A stretch of DNA of 64,000 bases from Opeltia flavorubescens. Lineage: Eukaryota > Ascomycota > Lecanoromycetes > Teloschistales > Teloschistaceae. A program made the translations under genes and the position numbers. Below are positions 50,326 to 64,000 of this stretch, one piece after another. The notes beneath the pieces are model-generated. The model ran no database searches. It was not told where the DNA came from and was given only the letters and a program-made list of their open reading frames with translations. The stretch's first letter is position 1; the number at the start of each line of letters is the position of its first letter. The stretch covers positions 1,836,328-1,900,327 of the forward strand of contig KE546970.1 of NCBI GenBank assembly GCA_000442125.1. The letters are read 5' to 3'.

Positions 50326-53300
50326 TATAAATATATATAAATACGATTATTAATCAACCGCGATCGATTTATATATAATAGTCGAAGATTATTAAAAGTT
50401 ATAATATTTATTTATCCGTATTTAGATTACGGTTAAACTATAGAAAATATTTTTTAAAAATATAAGCCTAGATATAATAGCGTCCATATATTATAAGCGT
50501 TCTATAACCAGCTCTATAAGAATTATTAAAGTTTATAGCCTTTTATCTAATTTTTTTTATCTATATCAATATTATTATATAATAATATTAGCGGATTTAA
50601 TTTAATTATAATACTCGCTAATTAAATATTAATAGGCTTTAATATAAATAAATAATTATAGCTTTATAGCTAGTAGATATTATTTAAAAAAGCTTCGAAT
50701 TTAAAAAATATAATTTTATATATTTTAATTATCGCCGATATTATTATTAAATAATATTCTAGTTATTTTTAATAATATTTTATTTTTAATTTATCTCGTT
50801 TTGTTTAAATTTTATTTTATACTTATTTTTTTTTATATAAATTTTATATTTTCGAATTTTATTTTATTTAATTTAAATATTATTTTATAGTAGTTTTATT
50901 AAACGAAATATATTAATTTATTTTTTTTTTTTCTTTTTTACTTTATTTTAAACTTTATTCTACCGCGGTTTTTATTAATTAAAATAAACTTTTATTTTTT
51001 ATTATTTATTTAAACTTTATTTTTTTTATTTACTATCCTTTTAAAATAAATAGTATATATTATAATATTAACTAGCGCGATTACCTATTAAACCGGGGGT
51101 ATATAAATTTTTTTTTTTTTTTCCGCTCTATCTTTTCTATATTTACCGATTTCTATATTATTTTATCTATTAATAACTATCTTCGAATTTTTTATTCCTT
51201 TTTTATATTTTATATACTCTTTTTTTTTTCTTTTATTATTAAACTAATTTTTTTATATTATATTTATTACTAACTAGTTAATAAACCTTTAATAGATTAA
51301 TAATCTAGTTTTTTAATTGAATTATTATTTAATAATATCGGCTTTTTAGAAATTTTAATCGTTTTAGCAGTAGCTAGCCTATTACTTTTTCTTTTTAGTA
51401 TAATAATTACTAACTTTTTAGAATTTTTATATTACTAATTATAATACGCCTTTTATAGACTAATATAGATAAATATAATTTTTTTACCGCGATATTATTA
51501 TTTAATAATATTGCTTTTATAATAAATTTTTAATTTATTCTATTTTTTTTTAATTATATATCCGTTATTTTTATAATATTACCTATTTAATTTATTATAT
51601 AATTATTAGGCTAAATTATACGTATACGCTATAATAAATACGTTATATTCCTGGTTATATTATTATTTAATAATATTAGCGCTTTTATCGCGTTTTTTTA
51701 AATTATTTACTATTAATATCCTTTATTATAATAAAATAAAGGACTAGTAAAATAGTTTTTTTTAAAAATCGGGTGGCCCGGTTTAAAATATCTAGCGAGA
51801 TAAACTCGAAGCCTATATTAAAAAAAAAAGCTAAATAAAAAAGTTATACGGACTATAAATAGATAATAAAAAGCGCGTATATTTAAATAATTCGAAATAA
51901 CTCCTTTAATATTTATATAATAGATATTATATTTAAATCCAGTTTAGTAGCTTTTTATAATTATATCGATTTAATTTTAATATATTATTTTATTATTTTA
52001 TTTAAAGAGAAATATATTTTTTAAATATTTAAAATATAGTTTTAATTATAAGAATAAAGGTTTTTTATTTTAGAAAAAAATACTAAAATAAAATAATCGT
52101 TAATAAAAATTTATAAAATTTTAAAAAAGTATTAAATATTTAAAAAGAAATAATTTATATATTAAATATTTTAGAATATTAACGCGATTAAAAAAATAGA
52201 AAAAAAATATTTTTAATAGATTTAAAAAATTTATAAATTTATAATAGTTTATTTAAAAATTATATAGAACGATTTTACTAGAAAATTAAACCGCGAGTTA
52301 TTTTATAATTATACGGCCGAAAACTAGAATTACGTTTTTTTAATTATAAAATATTACTAGTATTAGATTTATATTAAAAGAAAAACCGAAAATAAAAAGC
52401 TTTAAAATAAACTAACCGAATTTTCTACTTTTATTATTAATAAAAATTTAGCGATTGGCTATAATATTATTAAATAGTTAAAATCGTTATTATTAGATAA
52501 TAATAAACCCGAAGATTTATATATATTTAAAATATAATTATTAAATTTAAAAAAATTAAAGGATAAAAAAAAATTTTTTATATAAAATAAAACCGCTAAA
52601 ATCGATATAAATACTAATATAATCTGATAAAAATATAAAACCCGTAGTTATAATATATTAAATATTATAAAAAAGAAATTACGGCCTATAATATCGCTTA
52701 AAATTTAAACTAAAATTATAGCGTGATTCTTTTAGTATATTTATATTTTTTATTTTTTTAAAATTTAAAATATTGTTTTAAATATAAAAACGGTAATTAA
52801 AAAAAAAAAAAAATAAATAAATACTATTTTATAAAAGCTATAAAATATAAAAAATATTATATAGTAAATACTAGCGGATAAAATTATAGTAGATTATATA
52901 AATAAATTAACGCGATAAAAAAAAAATAAATATTAAAAATATTATAAGCGTTTAAATAAAATTAGCGCCGTCCCGTTTTTATATATAAAAATTTATTAAA
53001 TATTGGGTTTGAATCTTTTAAATTCTATTTTTTTTTATAACTCGCCCGTTAAATTAAATTTTTAGTAAATATAATTCTTTATATAGATATTAAAAATTAA
53101 AGTAATATTTTTTAGTTATCTACTAGTAAATAATATTAGTTTAAATAAAATTAGATTAATTTTTTCTTTAATTATTATAATAGCGATATAAATAAATATA
53201 TTAAAATTAAACGATAAATTTTTTTATATTATCGCTATAAACCCGGTAAATATTATTATCTAATAATATTTGCTTTATAATTTACCTTTTATACTTTATT

Positions 53301-56300
53301 TTAGCCGAAAGTTATTATCTAATAATATTCGGTTATATTCTTTTACCTGTTATATTTTATTTTAAAAGTTATTATTTAATAATATCGGCCCTTATAATAA
53401 CTCTCCTATTTAGTAATTATTTAAAATTATCTACTAATATAATATATTATCTCTAGATCGGAACCCTTTTATTATTTAAATTAAAATAATATTTTTTAAA
53501 ATTATAAAATCCGAAATCGAAATCGAGATTAAAATAGGAATAAAAATAAAAAAGAATATAAATAAAACTATTAATTCCGTATATAATTATATATATAAAA
53601 AAAATTTAATTATTATTAATTAAATCGCTATTTATAAATATAAAACGAATTTTATTCTATTTTCTTCCGCGGGTATTAATATCTAGAAGTAAAAAATCGA
53701 TAAAATACTAAATTTAAAAAGACGCGTGTAATACTTCTATAATAATTTATATATAGTTATATATAAAGTCAATCAGTAGAAAACCTTTAAACTATATATT
53801 ATTTATTTTTTTTATTATCTGGAATTACTATTAAATAAACCCGAAATACGTTTTATTATTATTTTAAATATCTATAATACCTGAAATACGCGTTTTATAG
53901 TTATTTAAACCGATATATATAGCGGTAAAAATATTAAATAAAACGGGGAAAATCTTAATTTAATAAATAATAAAGAAAACGATTTTAATAATATCGAACC
54001 GAGTACTTTTAAAATAGATCGTTATTATTATTATTTTAGAATATTTAAGCGTTTATAAATATTTATTGAATAAATATTATATAAATACTATTATTAATAT
54101 ATATAATAGAATAGCGGATAAAATCTAATATTTCTAATCTATTTTAATATAAATCTATAAAGCTTTATTATAGTTTAAAATACTAAAAATAATCTAGTTT
54201 ATTATAACGCCTATAATAAATAAAAATACGGATTTCTAAAACGCTTTTAATATAATTTATCGAAAAAAAACCGCGGTAGACTATAAATATAAAATTTTAG
54301 AAAAATATAAAACGGCTAAAATTAAGATAATTAAATAAATATTATTAGCTAATAAAATTAATAAATATCGCTAGCTATTTTATTTTAATAATTTTTTTAA
54401 ATTAGCTCGAATTATTTATAATAAACTTTTAAACGTTTTTTAAACTTATAAATTCCTATTTTCTATTCTATTTATAATATATTTAAAATATACTACTATA
54501 ATAATTATTGATAATATTAATAAAATTAGTATTTATATAAATATAAAAATTCTTTAAATAAAATAGATTTTTATTAAATTATAATAGGGTCGGAAAAAAA
54601 CTAAAAAATATACTTTTATTTATTAAAAATACGCTATAAATTTTAATAGAAAAAAAAATAAAATTAATAAAATATAATATAATATTAAAGTTTATTAACG
54701 TTTTATATATAATAATATATATTCGGATTTAAATATCTATAGAATTTATTAAAATAATCTAGTAAAATATATAAATAAATAATATAATTACTTTAATTAA
54801 AATTCTAAAATTTTTTATTTTTTTATATAAACCCGACTGGATAAAAAACTTTTTATCTATATAGTAAAATTTTTTTCTCCCGAATTTTCTTCTTCTAGAT
54901 ACTTCTAGTAGAAGTTATTATTTAATAATATCCGTCTCTTTTTTTTATTATTATTTTATTATAAAAACTTTTAGAATTAATAGTTATAAAATCGATTTTT
55001 AATAATTAAATATATTATTTATTATTTTATTAAATTCCGGATAACTATTAATATTATTTATAATATTTATATAAAAAATAATAGAAAACTTTTAATTTTT
55101 TACAAGTAGCTAATAATTTAATAACTGGTTAAAGTTTTTTTAGAATTTTTTAGCTTCGATATTTTAATAATTTAATCCGCGTATAAATAAATAAATAAAA
55201 AAGCCGCCTTTAATCGATTTAACAATCCTAATAATCTAGTATAAATTATATTAGCTAGTCCGTAGACTTTAAAAACTATAACTAATATATAAAAATATAT
55301 TTATAATATACTTTTTATTAAAGTTTTTATTAATATATAGTCGATTATTTAATATTATAGCTATATTTTTTATATTAAATAAATAAAATAAATTTATATA
55401 TATATTTTAAATATAAACTATTTCTATAATTAATACTATATAGCTTTTATTATAAATAAATATATTTTTATTATAGCCGCGTAAACTTAAATTATAATTT
55501 TTAAAATTTTTATTATAGAATATTATACTATTTATTTAAAAGTCGAGGAAAACGATTATATAAAATATATTAATTAATATATTAATATCTAGATATTAGT
55601 ATTTTATATCTATTTTTTCGGATAATACTTCTTTTAAAATTAATAGATTTCTATTAAAAATATAGCGCTAAAAAATATTCTATTTATAGAATACAAATTT
55701 TATAAAAAATACCGATTTATTATTTTTTTTAAAAATATATACTAATTAAATATTTATTATACGTTTTAAATTACTTCTTTTATAACTTTTAAAAAATACG
55801 ATATCCTATTCTATAAATTAATTTTATATTATTAGCTAATAATTTCGAGTTTTTTTTTATTAACTATTATTTTAATTAATTCTAATTTCTATTTTTATAG
55901 AAATAGTATCTTTAATATTCTTCGGGCCGTATAGATTATATCTATAAAGATTTTTATTAAACTAATTAAAAAAGCTTTTAAATCCGCCTTTTTAATATAC
56001 TCGAATATTATAAATAATAATAATACAAATAATAAAAGTAATATTTATCCTAATAATAAAATAAAAACGGATAAATATATAGATAAAGATAATAATAATA
56101 AATTTACTATAAATAAAAATAGAGATTATAGTTTATTTAGCGATAATAATATCGATTTTATAATATATATAAACGAGTTTAAATAAAATACTACTATAAA
56201 AAGTATAGCCTAAATCAATTAGAAAAATAAAGCAGTTTTTTTTTTTATAGTTCGAAATAACGAAATAGATATTTTAATAGATAATTATTATTTATTAAAT

Positions 56301-58100
56301 ATATTTAATATTTAATTAAATATTTTTATATTTTTTTTTAAATTTAATTTATTTTATATTATTATAAAAGTAGTTATAAATATTTAATTATCGCGTTTTC
56401 GCGAGCGTAAAATAAATAGTTTTAATTCCTTTTATTATTTTTATTTATTATTATTATTTAAAATATATTTTATTATTAAATTTATAATAAAATTTTTTTT
56501 TATATTTCTACCAATTATTATTATCTAATAATATCCGCGTTTATAGGCTTTTTTTTTTTTTTTATATAATTTACAGTTTCTTCTATTAATATAATAAAAG
56601 TTTTTTTTTTATTTTCCGAATCTTTTAAATAAACCGTGCAGTTTTATATAATATTTACTAAAAAATAACTATTATTTAAAAGTATATTTACCTTTATATA
56701 TTCGTTTTATTAATACTTTAATTATTTATTATAGCCGTCGATTTATTTATAAATAAAACCAGACTTTATATTAAATAGATTTTTTTAATATTAAAAACGC
56801 GGTTTTTAAAAAAAGAAATCTTTAATATATATATATTTTATTTTTATAGTATCGACGTTATTATATATATAATTAAATAAATATTAGCCTTTTATAGTAA
56901 ATTATTAAAGTTATTTCTATATAAAAGCTATTATTAATACTAATTTTAGAAATTATTCTATTAGTAGTTATACTAGATATATTTACTATTCCGTATTATT
57001 ATTATCTAATAATTTAGAAATTTTAATATATTTAATTCTAGCTTTATAATATAGTATCTCTATATATATTCTAGTACTTTCTATATAATATTCTTATATT
57101 ATTTCTTCTTTTATTATAAATATTTTTATATAATTTTTTAATTAGTATTTATAGTATTTTATTTTTTTTAAATTTTAATTTTATATTTTTTTCGATTTTT
57201 TTATTAACTTATTTCTTTCCGGCTCCGTTATTATTGTATATAGCTAGCGTTATTATACTAGAGCTTTACCTCGTTAAATTATAGATTTAAAAATTATCGA
57301 AATAAAAAAGTATATTTATTGAAATATTTTAATATAGGCGAATATAAAAATATAAACTTTAGAATTTAAATAATTCGAATTTTATCAAAAATATTTAAAA
57401 TTTATATTATTTAAATATAATAGTTTTTAAAAATATAATAACCCGTTTATAATTAAATATAACTCGGGCTATAATAATTTAATTACTAATATTATATATA
57501 TTAAATTTTATAAATATTTATTCGATTAAAAATAATTTTATTCGCGTTTAATTCTATCCGAATATTTTTTCTATAAAATATTATAAAAGGCTCGAACTAT
57601 ATAAATCCCTTTAAAAAATACTATTAATATAAAATCCGATATTTAATATTTAATTAATTATTATAGATTTTTCGATAATAGAATATTTAAAATTTAAAGT
57701 TCTAAAAGATTTTATTATATCGGAAGCCTATCCTATATATATTTATAATTGAGGGCTGAATTATAAAATTTAGGTAAGCGCCTTATAGAACTACCGGGTA
57801 GCCGAAGAATTAAATTATAAAAAATCGGGGGGACTAAATAATAAAGCTTCTATAAATCGGATTTAAATTAATAATAACTTTAATTAATAGATTTGGCGAG
57901 TGTATTAAAACGCACTTTTTCGATTTCGCCTATTAGATTTAATTATAGTAGGTACAAACTGAGAAAATATTATTAAAAAATATTAATAGGGGATATTAAG
58001 CCGCCCTCTCGCGCGCTAAAATTTAAATTTAACCTATATATACAATTTTTTTAGAGTAGATAATATTTTCGATTTCTTTTTATACTTCTATATTTTTTAT
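50326..58100. other. Degraded AT-rich DNA with a dispersed palindrome
   Basis: No domain was recognised. At least nine copies of a near-palindrome with core TATTAT-YTA-ATAATA occur here, some with CCGA/TCGG outer arms; the clearest is 53,305-53,332. Other copies include 50,734-50,757, 51,320-51,342, 51,491-51,513, 51,656-51,680, 53,249-53,273, 53,368-53,389, 54,914-54,934 and 56,514-56,537. Confidence 0.5.
53305..53332. repeat. Best copy of the dispersed subtelomeric palindrome
   Basis: Twenty-eight bases with CCGAA at the left and TTCGG at the right flanking the TTATTAT..ATAATA core, so the inverted symmetry extends well beyond the AT-rich centre. Base composition alone does not explain the G/C arms. 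Confidence 0.55.
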
Positions 58101-58199
58101 CTTTTAAAATAGCTTTACTATATATATAACTTGGATCCTATTTTTATTTATATTTCTATCCTTTTAAAATAGATTAATTCTTTATTATATCGTTTTAAT

Positions 58200-60500
58200 A
58201 GCGAGTTATATTCTATAAAATATACGAATATATTATTTAGCCTAGTAATATAGTAGAGTATCTAAAAGGGTATTATTATAAAATTTCTAGCAAGAAAACT
58301 TTAAAAATTAAGCGCGAGATAAAAGCGACGTCGGTTATTTAAAATTCTATAGATTTTAAAGTAATTTAAAAGCTGGATAAGCTTATTTTAAAATTAAAAG
58401 TATATTATAATATATAAATTTATACAGCTAAACCTATCTATTATTTTATAATATTAGTAGTAAGTATTTTAAAAAACTATTATACCCGAGAATATTCTAA
58501 ATTACAAATATATTCTAAATATAGAGTATAAAAGTCCTATTATAATTTTTAAACTCGGGTTAAATACTAATAGATATTTTTATTATTATAAGGCAGTAAT
58601 TACTTCTATATTAACTTATTAGCGTCGGCTATTAATAAAACCGATAAACTTATACCTATTAATATAATAGTAGCGGCTAGATAACGGGTTCGGGATATAT
58701 AACGGGCGTTAAAGCGGAGAATAAAAATAGAAATTAAAAACTATTAAAAAGGTATCGAATTTATACTATAGCTAGAAATAATAGGATAGCCTAAATATCT
58801 CTAAAGATTGAACTAGTAAAAATTAATAGATTTAGTTAAGACCCCAAATATAAAAAAGGAACCGCTAGTAAATATTATATAGGATACTATAAATAATATA
58901 CTTTTATATTACTAGTAGATGGTTAAAAAATAAACCAGATATTTTTTATATATTAAGGTCGTACGTAATAAAGCTAAATAAACCAAATATCGTCCTCTAT
59001 AGCTATATATAGATCCCGAGGCTCTAAAAGACTATACCCGACTATAAAAACAGATTCTCGCGTTTTTTATTCGCACCCGGGCTTAAAAAAACGAAGGGCT
59101 AGTTTATAAATTTTAAAAATAGGAAGTATTAAGGTTTAAAGCTATTATTTAAAAAGTATAACGGATTTGCGATCGATATATCCGGCGTAAAAATAGAGAT
59201 CGGTTAAATAATAATAGTAATAATAATAGTAACCCCGCTAGTAATACTAGTAGTAATAATTTAAATAATATAATATTAAATTAAATTAAATTAATTCAAT
59301 TATAAAAGTTATAGATTGTATATCTATAATTTTATCTAGTATTATTAGTATAGAAATACCGAGGCTATAAGTATAAATTACCTATAATATATACTATAAC
59401 GGTTCTAGTAGTCAAGCCTAAAAAATAGCGCGGGGTTAATTAATATCCCCCTATTATATTCTAGATTATTAAAATAACGCGGTTTATAATAATTTAAATA
59501 GTATATTAATATATAAACGAAAATTATAAATATATCAAAAAAAAAATATTTAATTTATTAAATCTAATAACTAAACTAGTAGATCGGGTTATAATTAAAA
59601 AGAGTTAAAAAGCGATATAATAAATCTTCGATCGCTATAGCTATAATATAAAGATTATTAGGATTAATACCGTATCTGGTAATATCGATTAAATAAAAGA
59701 TTAGATTTAATATAAAGAATTCGAGTTTAGTATAGATTAATTATAAAGTATAGTATATAGCTTAGTATTCGAGATCTATTAAATATTAAAAAAGATTTTA
59801 TATATATTCGAAAAAGATTTCTTTAATATTCTATAATATTAATTATAAAATAATCCTATTTAAAAAGGTATCGAATATAATTTTATCTAGAATAAACGAA
59901 ACCTATAACCGGTAGATAATTAAATATAGTTAATCGATTGTTTAATAGTATTAAAGATCTTATAATAATACGGTAATATTATTAATCTATATAAAAATCG
60001 AAAATAGTATAAGTTAGTCAATTAATACTATAAATTACTAGTAATATTAGTATAATAAATATAGGGATAAAATACCCGTAGACCCGAGTTTTTAAATATA
60101 TATAAATAGAGTTCCAAAAAAAGTCAAGACTATAATATATTTATTAATAGAAGGTTCGGTAGTAATATTCTATAAAGTAGCTAAATAGAGTTAGTTATAT
60201 ATTATTATAAAAGATATAATATTAACAATAATATAAAAGTAATTTATCGCTTTTTACTATATAAAATAGGTATATTAATAGTATAAAACGTATAGTTAAT
60301 ATAGCCGGTATAAAATATTTTATAAGAGATTTATTATAGAGGATAATATCGACGGTAATAGAAGTTATAGTATATTAATATCTATAGGCGTAAATAGACG
60401 CCGGTATAATTAAATTAAAAAATAAGAAACGCCAGTAAAAAAGCGTTAAGGAAAAATTTAACGTTATAGCTATAGCAAGATATTAATATCGCTATTAGCC
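58200..60500 (+). pseudogene. RIP-degraded coding region, possibly a telomere-linked helicase relative
   Basis: On the plus strand one frame (for example codon start 58,919) runs for hundreds of bases with only TAA and TAG stops and no TGA, and the codons between read as normal protein with charged and aromatic residues. That is what RIP leaves of a real gene. Legible parts include EALKDYTRL..QILAFFIRTRA (about 59,020-59,090) and, near 59,700-60,250, a region that from memory resembles the segment preceding the helicase domain in fungal telomere-linked RecQ-type helicases. Position and orientation toward the telomere suit that idea. No helicase motif is readable, so the assignment is tentative; a retroelement is the alternative. 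Confidence 0.4.
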
Positions 60501-63030
60501 GAAAATATCTATATAAAGGCGAAAAACGAATAAAATATAATAAAAAAAATTGGGATAATAAAATTTAAAAAGATAAAATTAAGGATATATAAATAAAATA
60601 CAATATATATATTATAGGCCTTGTATATATATATAATATTCGAGAGTAAGATAGAATAGTAAAGGGAATACGGTAGAAATTCCGAAAAATTAATAAAAAC
60701 TAATATCGTTTACTAGAGTTCTAGGTTTTTAAAAAAAGTAAAAGAAAGTATAAACTAGCGAGATAAAAAATAAATATTAAAAGCGGACGCTATAAATAAT
60801 ATCGACGATTATAAACTATCGATATAAATATAAAACTGCGGAAAATAATATAAAATAAATAAGCGAAGTTCTAAAGGTCCTAAAAAGTTATTATAAAATC
60901 TATTATAGCCGGTTAGAAACGTATATTAACTATTATACCTATTAAAAGGGGGAAAAGTTTATTATTTATATTATTAGCGTTTTATAGTAAAAAAGAAGTT
61001 AATATTATAAATTAAAATTCCGTTAAATTTTAATAAATAAATTATTAATCGATTTATCTAGATAATAATTTTATTAATTATATTATAATAAAATTTATAT
61101 CGACGATATTAGGAAATAAGTATTAAATATAAAAAATAAAACCGACGGAGTTTACTAGATAATACTAAAATTGTATTAATTACGCTCGAGTCTATTTATA
61201 ATAACGATTTTATCTAATTTATAAATTATATTTAAAAATAAAAACGATTGGATCGGATTATTATTAATAAATATTATATAGTATTAAACAATTAACTGGA
61301 TTTCTAGCCTCGATTATAAAAATTAAAAAAGCTAAACCGGGTCTAAATTTCTATAGTAATATTAACCGCTATATTACCTCTATTAAAAAAAAATCGCTTT
61401 ATAAAACGGATATAGATTTAATTAAACGATATTTAAATATTCCGAATTATAATTATACGAAAAAATATTTAATATTAAATATATTATATTCAAATTCGAA
61501 TATTATAAAAATAAAAAAATAAATTATTATAAATAATCCAAAAAATTCGAAAAATATTAACCGGTAATAAAAAGTTTATAGTTTACAGCGGTTCGGTAAA
61601 AAATTACTAGTTATTAGCGGAGTCTATTAATTATAAAATATATTTCTATAATACCGATAATAAAAAAAAAAAATTCTATCGGTTTTAATATAACCAGTAA
61701 TATAGTACTATTATTGCTATAAATACTTTTAAAATTAAAATTAATATTTTCTATATTTAATAAGTTATCTATATTAGCGAGCTATAAATATTATTTAATT
61801 ATAATTAGAAGAGTGGTTATATAAACCGGGATAAATAAATAAATAAAATAATAGTAATTTAAAGCTATATAAAGAGATAAAATTAGGAAAAATCCTTTAT
61901 AAATATAAAAAATTAATTGGTAAAACAATATTTAAATACTTTATATAAATAGATAATATTAAATATATATATAAATAATAAAAAAAATCGAAAAAAATAT
62001 AAAACGGGGGAAAAATTATATAAAAGATATAGTTTAGAGGTAGTAGCCGTAGATAATATTTTTATCAGTTATTATCGATTTCCTATTTCTATAAACCTAT
62101 TTTTAAATAGATAACTATTATTATAAGCCTCTCGAATTATTTCTATTATAAATAAAAGTATAATTATAAAATAATATAAATAGAAAATCCGCGAATTATA
62201 AAAAAAAATTTAAATATTATAAAATTTATTAAATATATTTTGGGAATAATATATATATTATTTATTTATAAAAAAGGTAGGTAATTAAAAGTATTATATA
62301 TTTTATTATATAAAAACAGAATATTAAACGATTAAAATAGATTATAATCGATAAAAAAAGCGGTTATAAAAATAAAAAGAATTAGCGCGGTTCGGAAATT
62401 ATTACTAGTATTTTCTATTATAAATATAATACAATCGATAATAAAAATTAGCGGGAGTAGATAAAACGGGTATATACGAAATAATCTCGAGGAAAAAGAA
62501 TTACTAATATTAAAATATAGCGGTAGAGAATTTAAAGGTATTAATTTATTTTAAAAATAAATTTCGGAAATAAATATAAAAGCGAATACTAGTAGAAATA
62601 ATATAAAAAGATATTAGTTAATATTAAAACGAACGAGTATAATAAACCAGCGTAGATATATATTAAATAATAATAAAAATTTAAAAAAATTTATAATTAA
62701 AAAAGGATAAATAAAAAAATAAAATTAAAAATTAAAGAAGTCGAATAATCGATAATATAGTTATTAGATTAATTTAAAGCTAAATTTAAAAAAAAAAATA
62801 AATAAAAAATAAAAAATTATTTAAAAAAGTATTATAATTATTAAATTATTTATAATTTTTAAATTTTAGAATTAAAAAGCTAGAATATTCTAGTATTCGG
62901 CGCTAAAAAAATATTTTAAACTATAGGAAATTAAATATAGCTATAGTTTATTAACTAATTAAAAAATATTAAAAAATTTTATAATAATAAAAAAAATAAA
63001 ATATAAAAAAATTTAATTAAAATAATAAAA

Positions 63031-63077
<47 letters not shown>

Positions 63078-63928
63078 AATATATAAAATTAAAATTTAAT
63101 AGATTCGAATTCAATAATAATTTATTTAATTATTATTATTTTTATTTATTTTAATTTATATTTCGAATTTAATTATAGTAATTATAAATTAATTAAATTA
63201 ATTTTTTTTTAAATAAAAATAAAATTATAAAATAATAGAACTAAAAAATTCGCGGAAAAAAAAAAGAGGATAAATATAAAAAAAGTTAGTCGATATATTT
63301 TAAAAATAATATATTAAATATTCTTTAATAAAAAAATCAAAAAATTTAAAATATAATAATAGATTAATAGATAATTAAATCGAATTTCAATTAATTAAAA
63401 AAAAAACTATAAAATTTAAATTTAAAATAAATTTACAAATTTTTTATATATATTTTAATAAAAATATCAGATATTTTTTAATATCGATAAATAATAATAA
63501 TAAATAAAACGAAAATATATAAAATAATTTTAAAAAAAGTTAAAAATTTATATTAAAATATTTAATATTAAAATATAAAGGTTAAAAAAATTTAAAATTT
63601 ATTTTAATTAAAAATAAAAATATAATAAATAGATATAAAGACGAAAATCGGTAGAAATAAATAAATAAAAAAAAATTAATCGATATTAAATTTAAAAAAT
63701 AGTTTAAAATAAATAGAAAAGATTATTAAAAAAGTATAAAAATTTAAAAAATATTATTAATAATTATAAAAAAAGAAACGAAGATAAAAAATTTCAATTA
63801 TTTAAAAAATAAAAAAATAAAAAAAATTAAAATTAATTTAATCGAAAAAAATACGATAATAAATTTTATAAATAAAAATATATAAAAGGAAAAAAAAACA
63901 AAAAAAGAAGAATATATACGATAAAAAG
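60501..63928. other. Telomere-adjacent AT-rich DNA
   Basis: Increasingly AT-rich toward the end, with no readable domain. Contains an A tract of 43 (63,033-63,075). The last about 800 bases are very A-rich on the plus strand, an asymmetry that stands out against the more balanced A/T composition earlier. Confidence 0.5.
63033..63075. repeat. Homopolymeric A tract, 43 bases
   Basis: Uninterrupted A run about 0.85 kb from the telomere. Its length may be approximate because homopolymers are error-prone in assemblies. Confidence 0.7.
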
Positions 63929-64000
63929 TTAGGGCTGATTTAGGGTTAGGGTTAGGGTTAGGGTTAGGGTTAGGGTTAGGGTTAGGGTTAGGGTTAGGGT
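63929..64000 (+). repeat. Telomeric TTAGGG array, right chromosome end
   Basis: One isolated TTAGGG (63,929-63,934), then CTGAT, then ten uninterrupted TTAGGG units (63,940-63,999) and one extra T at the window end. The G-rich strand runs 5' to 3' toward the end, as required for a right telomere. The array likely continues past the window or was trimmed in assembly. Confidence 0.97.

Larger units (their letters stand above)
22100..63928. repeat. AT-rich, RIP-degraded subtelomeric compartment
   Basis: From about 22,150 the sequence becomes overwhelmingly A and T for about 41.8 kb. Remaining C is mainly in CG and CT, and CA and TG are almost absent on both strands, which is the expected residue of RIP acting on CA/TG. 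Several stretches are less degraded (33.5-42 kb, 58-61 kb), and transposon domains are still readable there. No intact gene was found. Decay of repeats and a transition to telomere indicate heterochromatic subtelomere. Named subregions are listed separately. Confidence 0.85.

Noticed and set aside
22150-63900. Centromere or inserted mitochondrial DNA as explanation of the AT-rich block
   Set aside because: Readable gypsy domains with RIP-type stops, CA/TG depletion and direct abutment on the telomere point to RIP-degraded subtelomere; no mitochondrial gene is recognisable.
1-64000. CRISPR arrays, bacterial operons, rRNA and tRNA genes
   Set aside because: None seen; splicing, telomere and gene content are eukaryotic. 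tRNAs were only looked for by eye, so a missed one is possible.

Overview
This window reads as the right end of a chromosome from a filamentous ascomycete (Pezizomycotina). The evidence is a TTAGGG array running to the last base, a very AT-rich compartment next to it with the C-to-T/G-to-A signature of repeat-induced point mutation (RIP), and genes with short introns (about 44-98 nt, GT...CTRAY...AG). Gene content is typical of this group: small secreted proteins, a DUF3328/UstYa-family protein, a CorA-like protein, and copia, gypsy and Tc1/mariner relics. I cannot name the genus.

Bases 1-22,100 have ordinary base composition and carry about ten supportable genes. In order these are: the 3' part of a coiled-coil protein (+); a three-exon secreted protein with a Ser/Thr linker and a carbohydrate-binding-like domain (+); a small Cys-containing secreted protein (+); a four-exon secreted or membrane protein apparently broken by one TGA (+); a small secreted protein (-); a two-helix membrane protein (-); a single-pass cell-surface protein with a Ser/Thr stalk (-); a CorA-like membrane protein (-); a copia reverse-transcriptase scrap (-); and a probable peptide-natural-product locus at 16.9-21.0 kb.

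That locus is the most interesting part. An 85-residue precursor, seen only after splicing three introns (18,980-19,400, -), has a signal peptide and Lys-Arg (Kex2-type) sites spaced exactly 13 residues apart. The short Tyr-ending cores are VVGVY (three times) and VPAIY (once). Introns fall exactly at repeat boundaries, so each repeat is its own exon. It lies between a three-exon UstYa/DUF3328 gene (16,897-17,906, -) with both HxxHC motifs and a divergent single-exon membrane protein (20,283-21,023, +) that also has two HxxHC motifs, 30 residues apart. This is the layout of fungal dikaritin/KexRiPP clusters, in which UstYa-type proteins cyclise Kex2-released peptides. The product is unknown.

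From a decayed Tc1/mariner transposase at about 21.5-22.1 kb the composition collapses to AT-rich DNA for about 41.8 kb. CA and TG are nearly absent while CG and CT persist. Fossils remain readable: a gypsy chromovirus with about 210-bp LTRs (34,838-42,036), a second LTR-like pair (about 46.17-50.32 kb), an about 870-bp direct repeat 10.5 kb apart, local tandem duplications, a dispersed palindrome between 46 and 57 kb, and a long decayed coding region (58.2-60.5 kb, +) that may be a telomere-linked helicase. Ten TTAGGG units finish the window.
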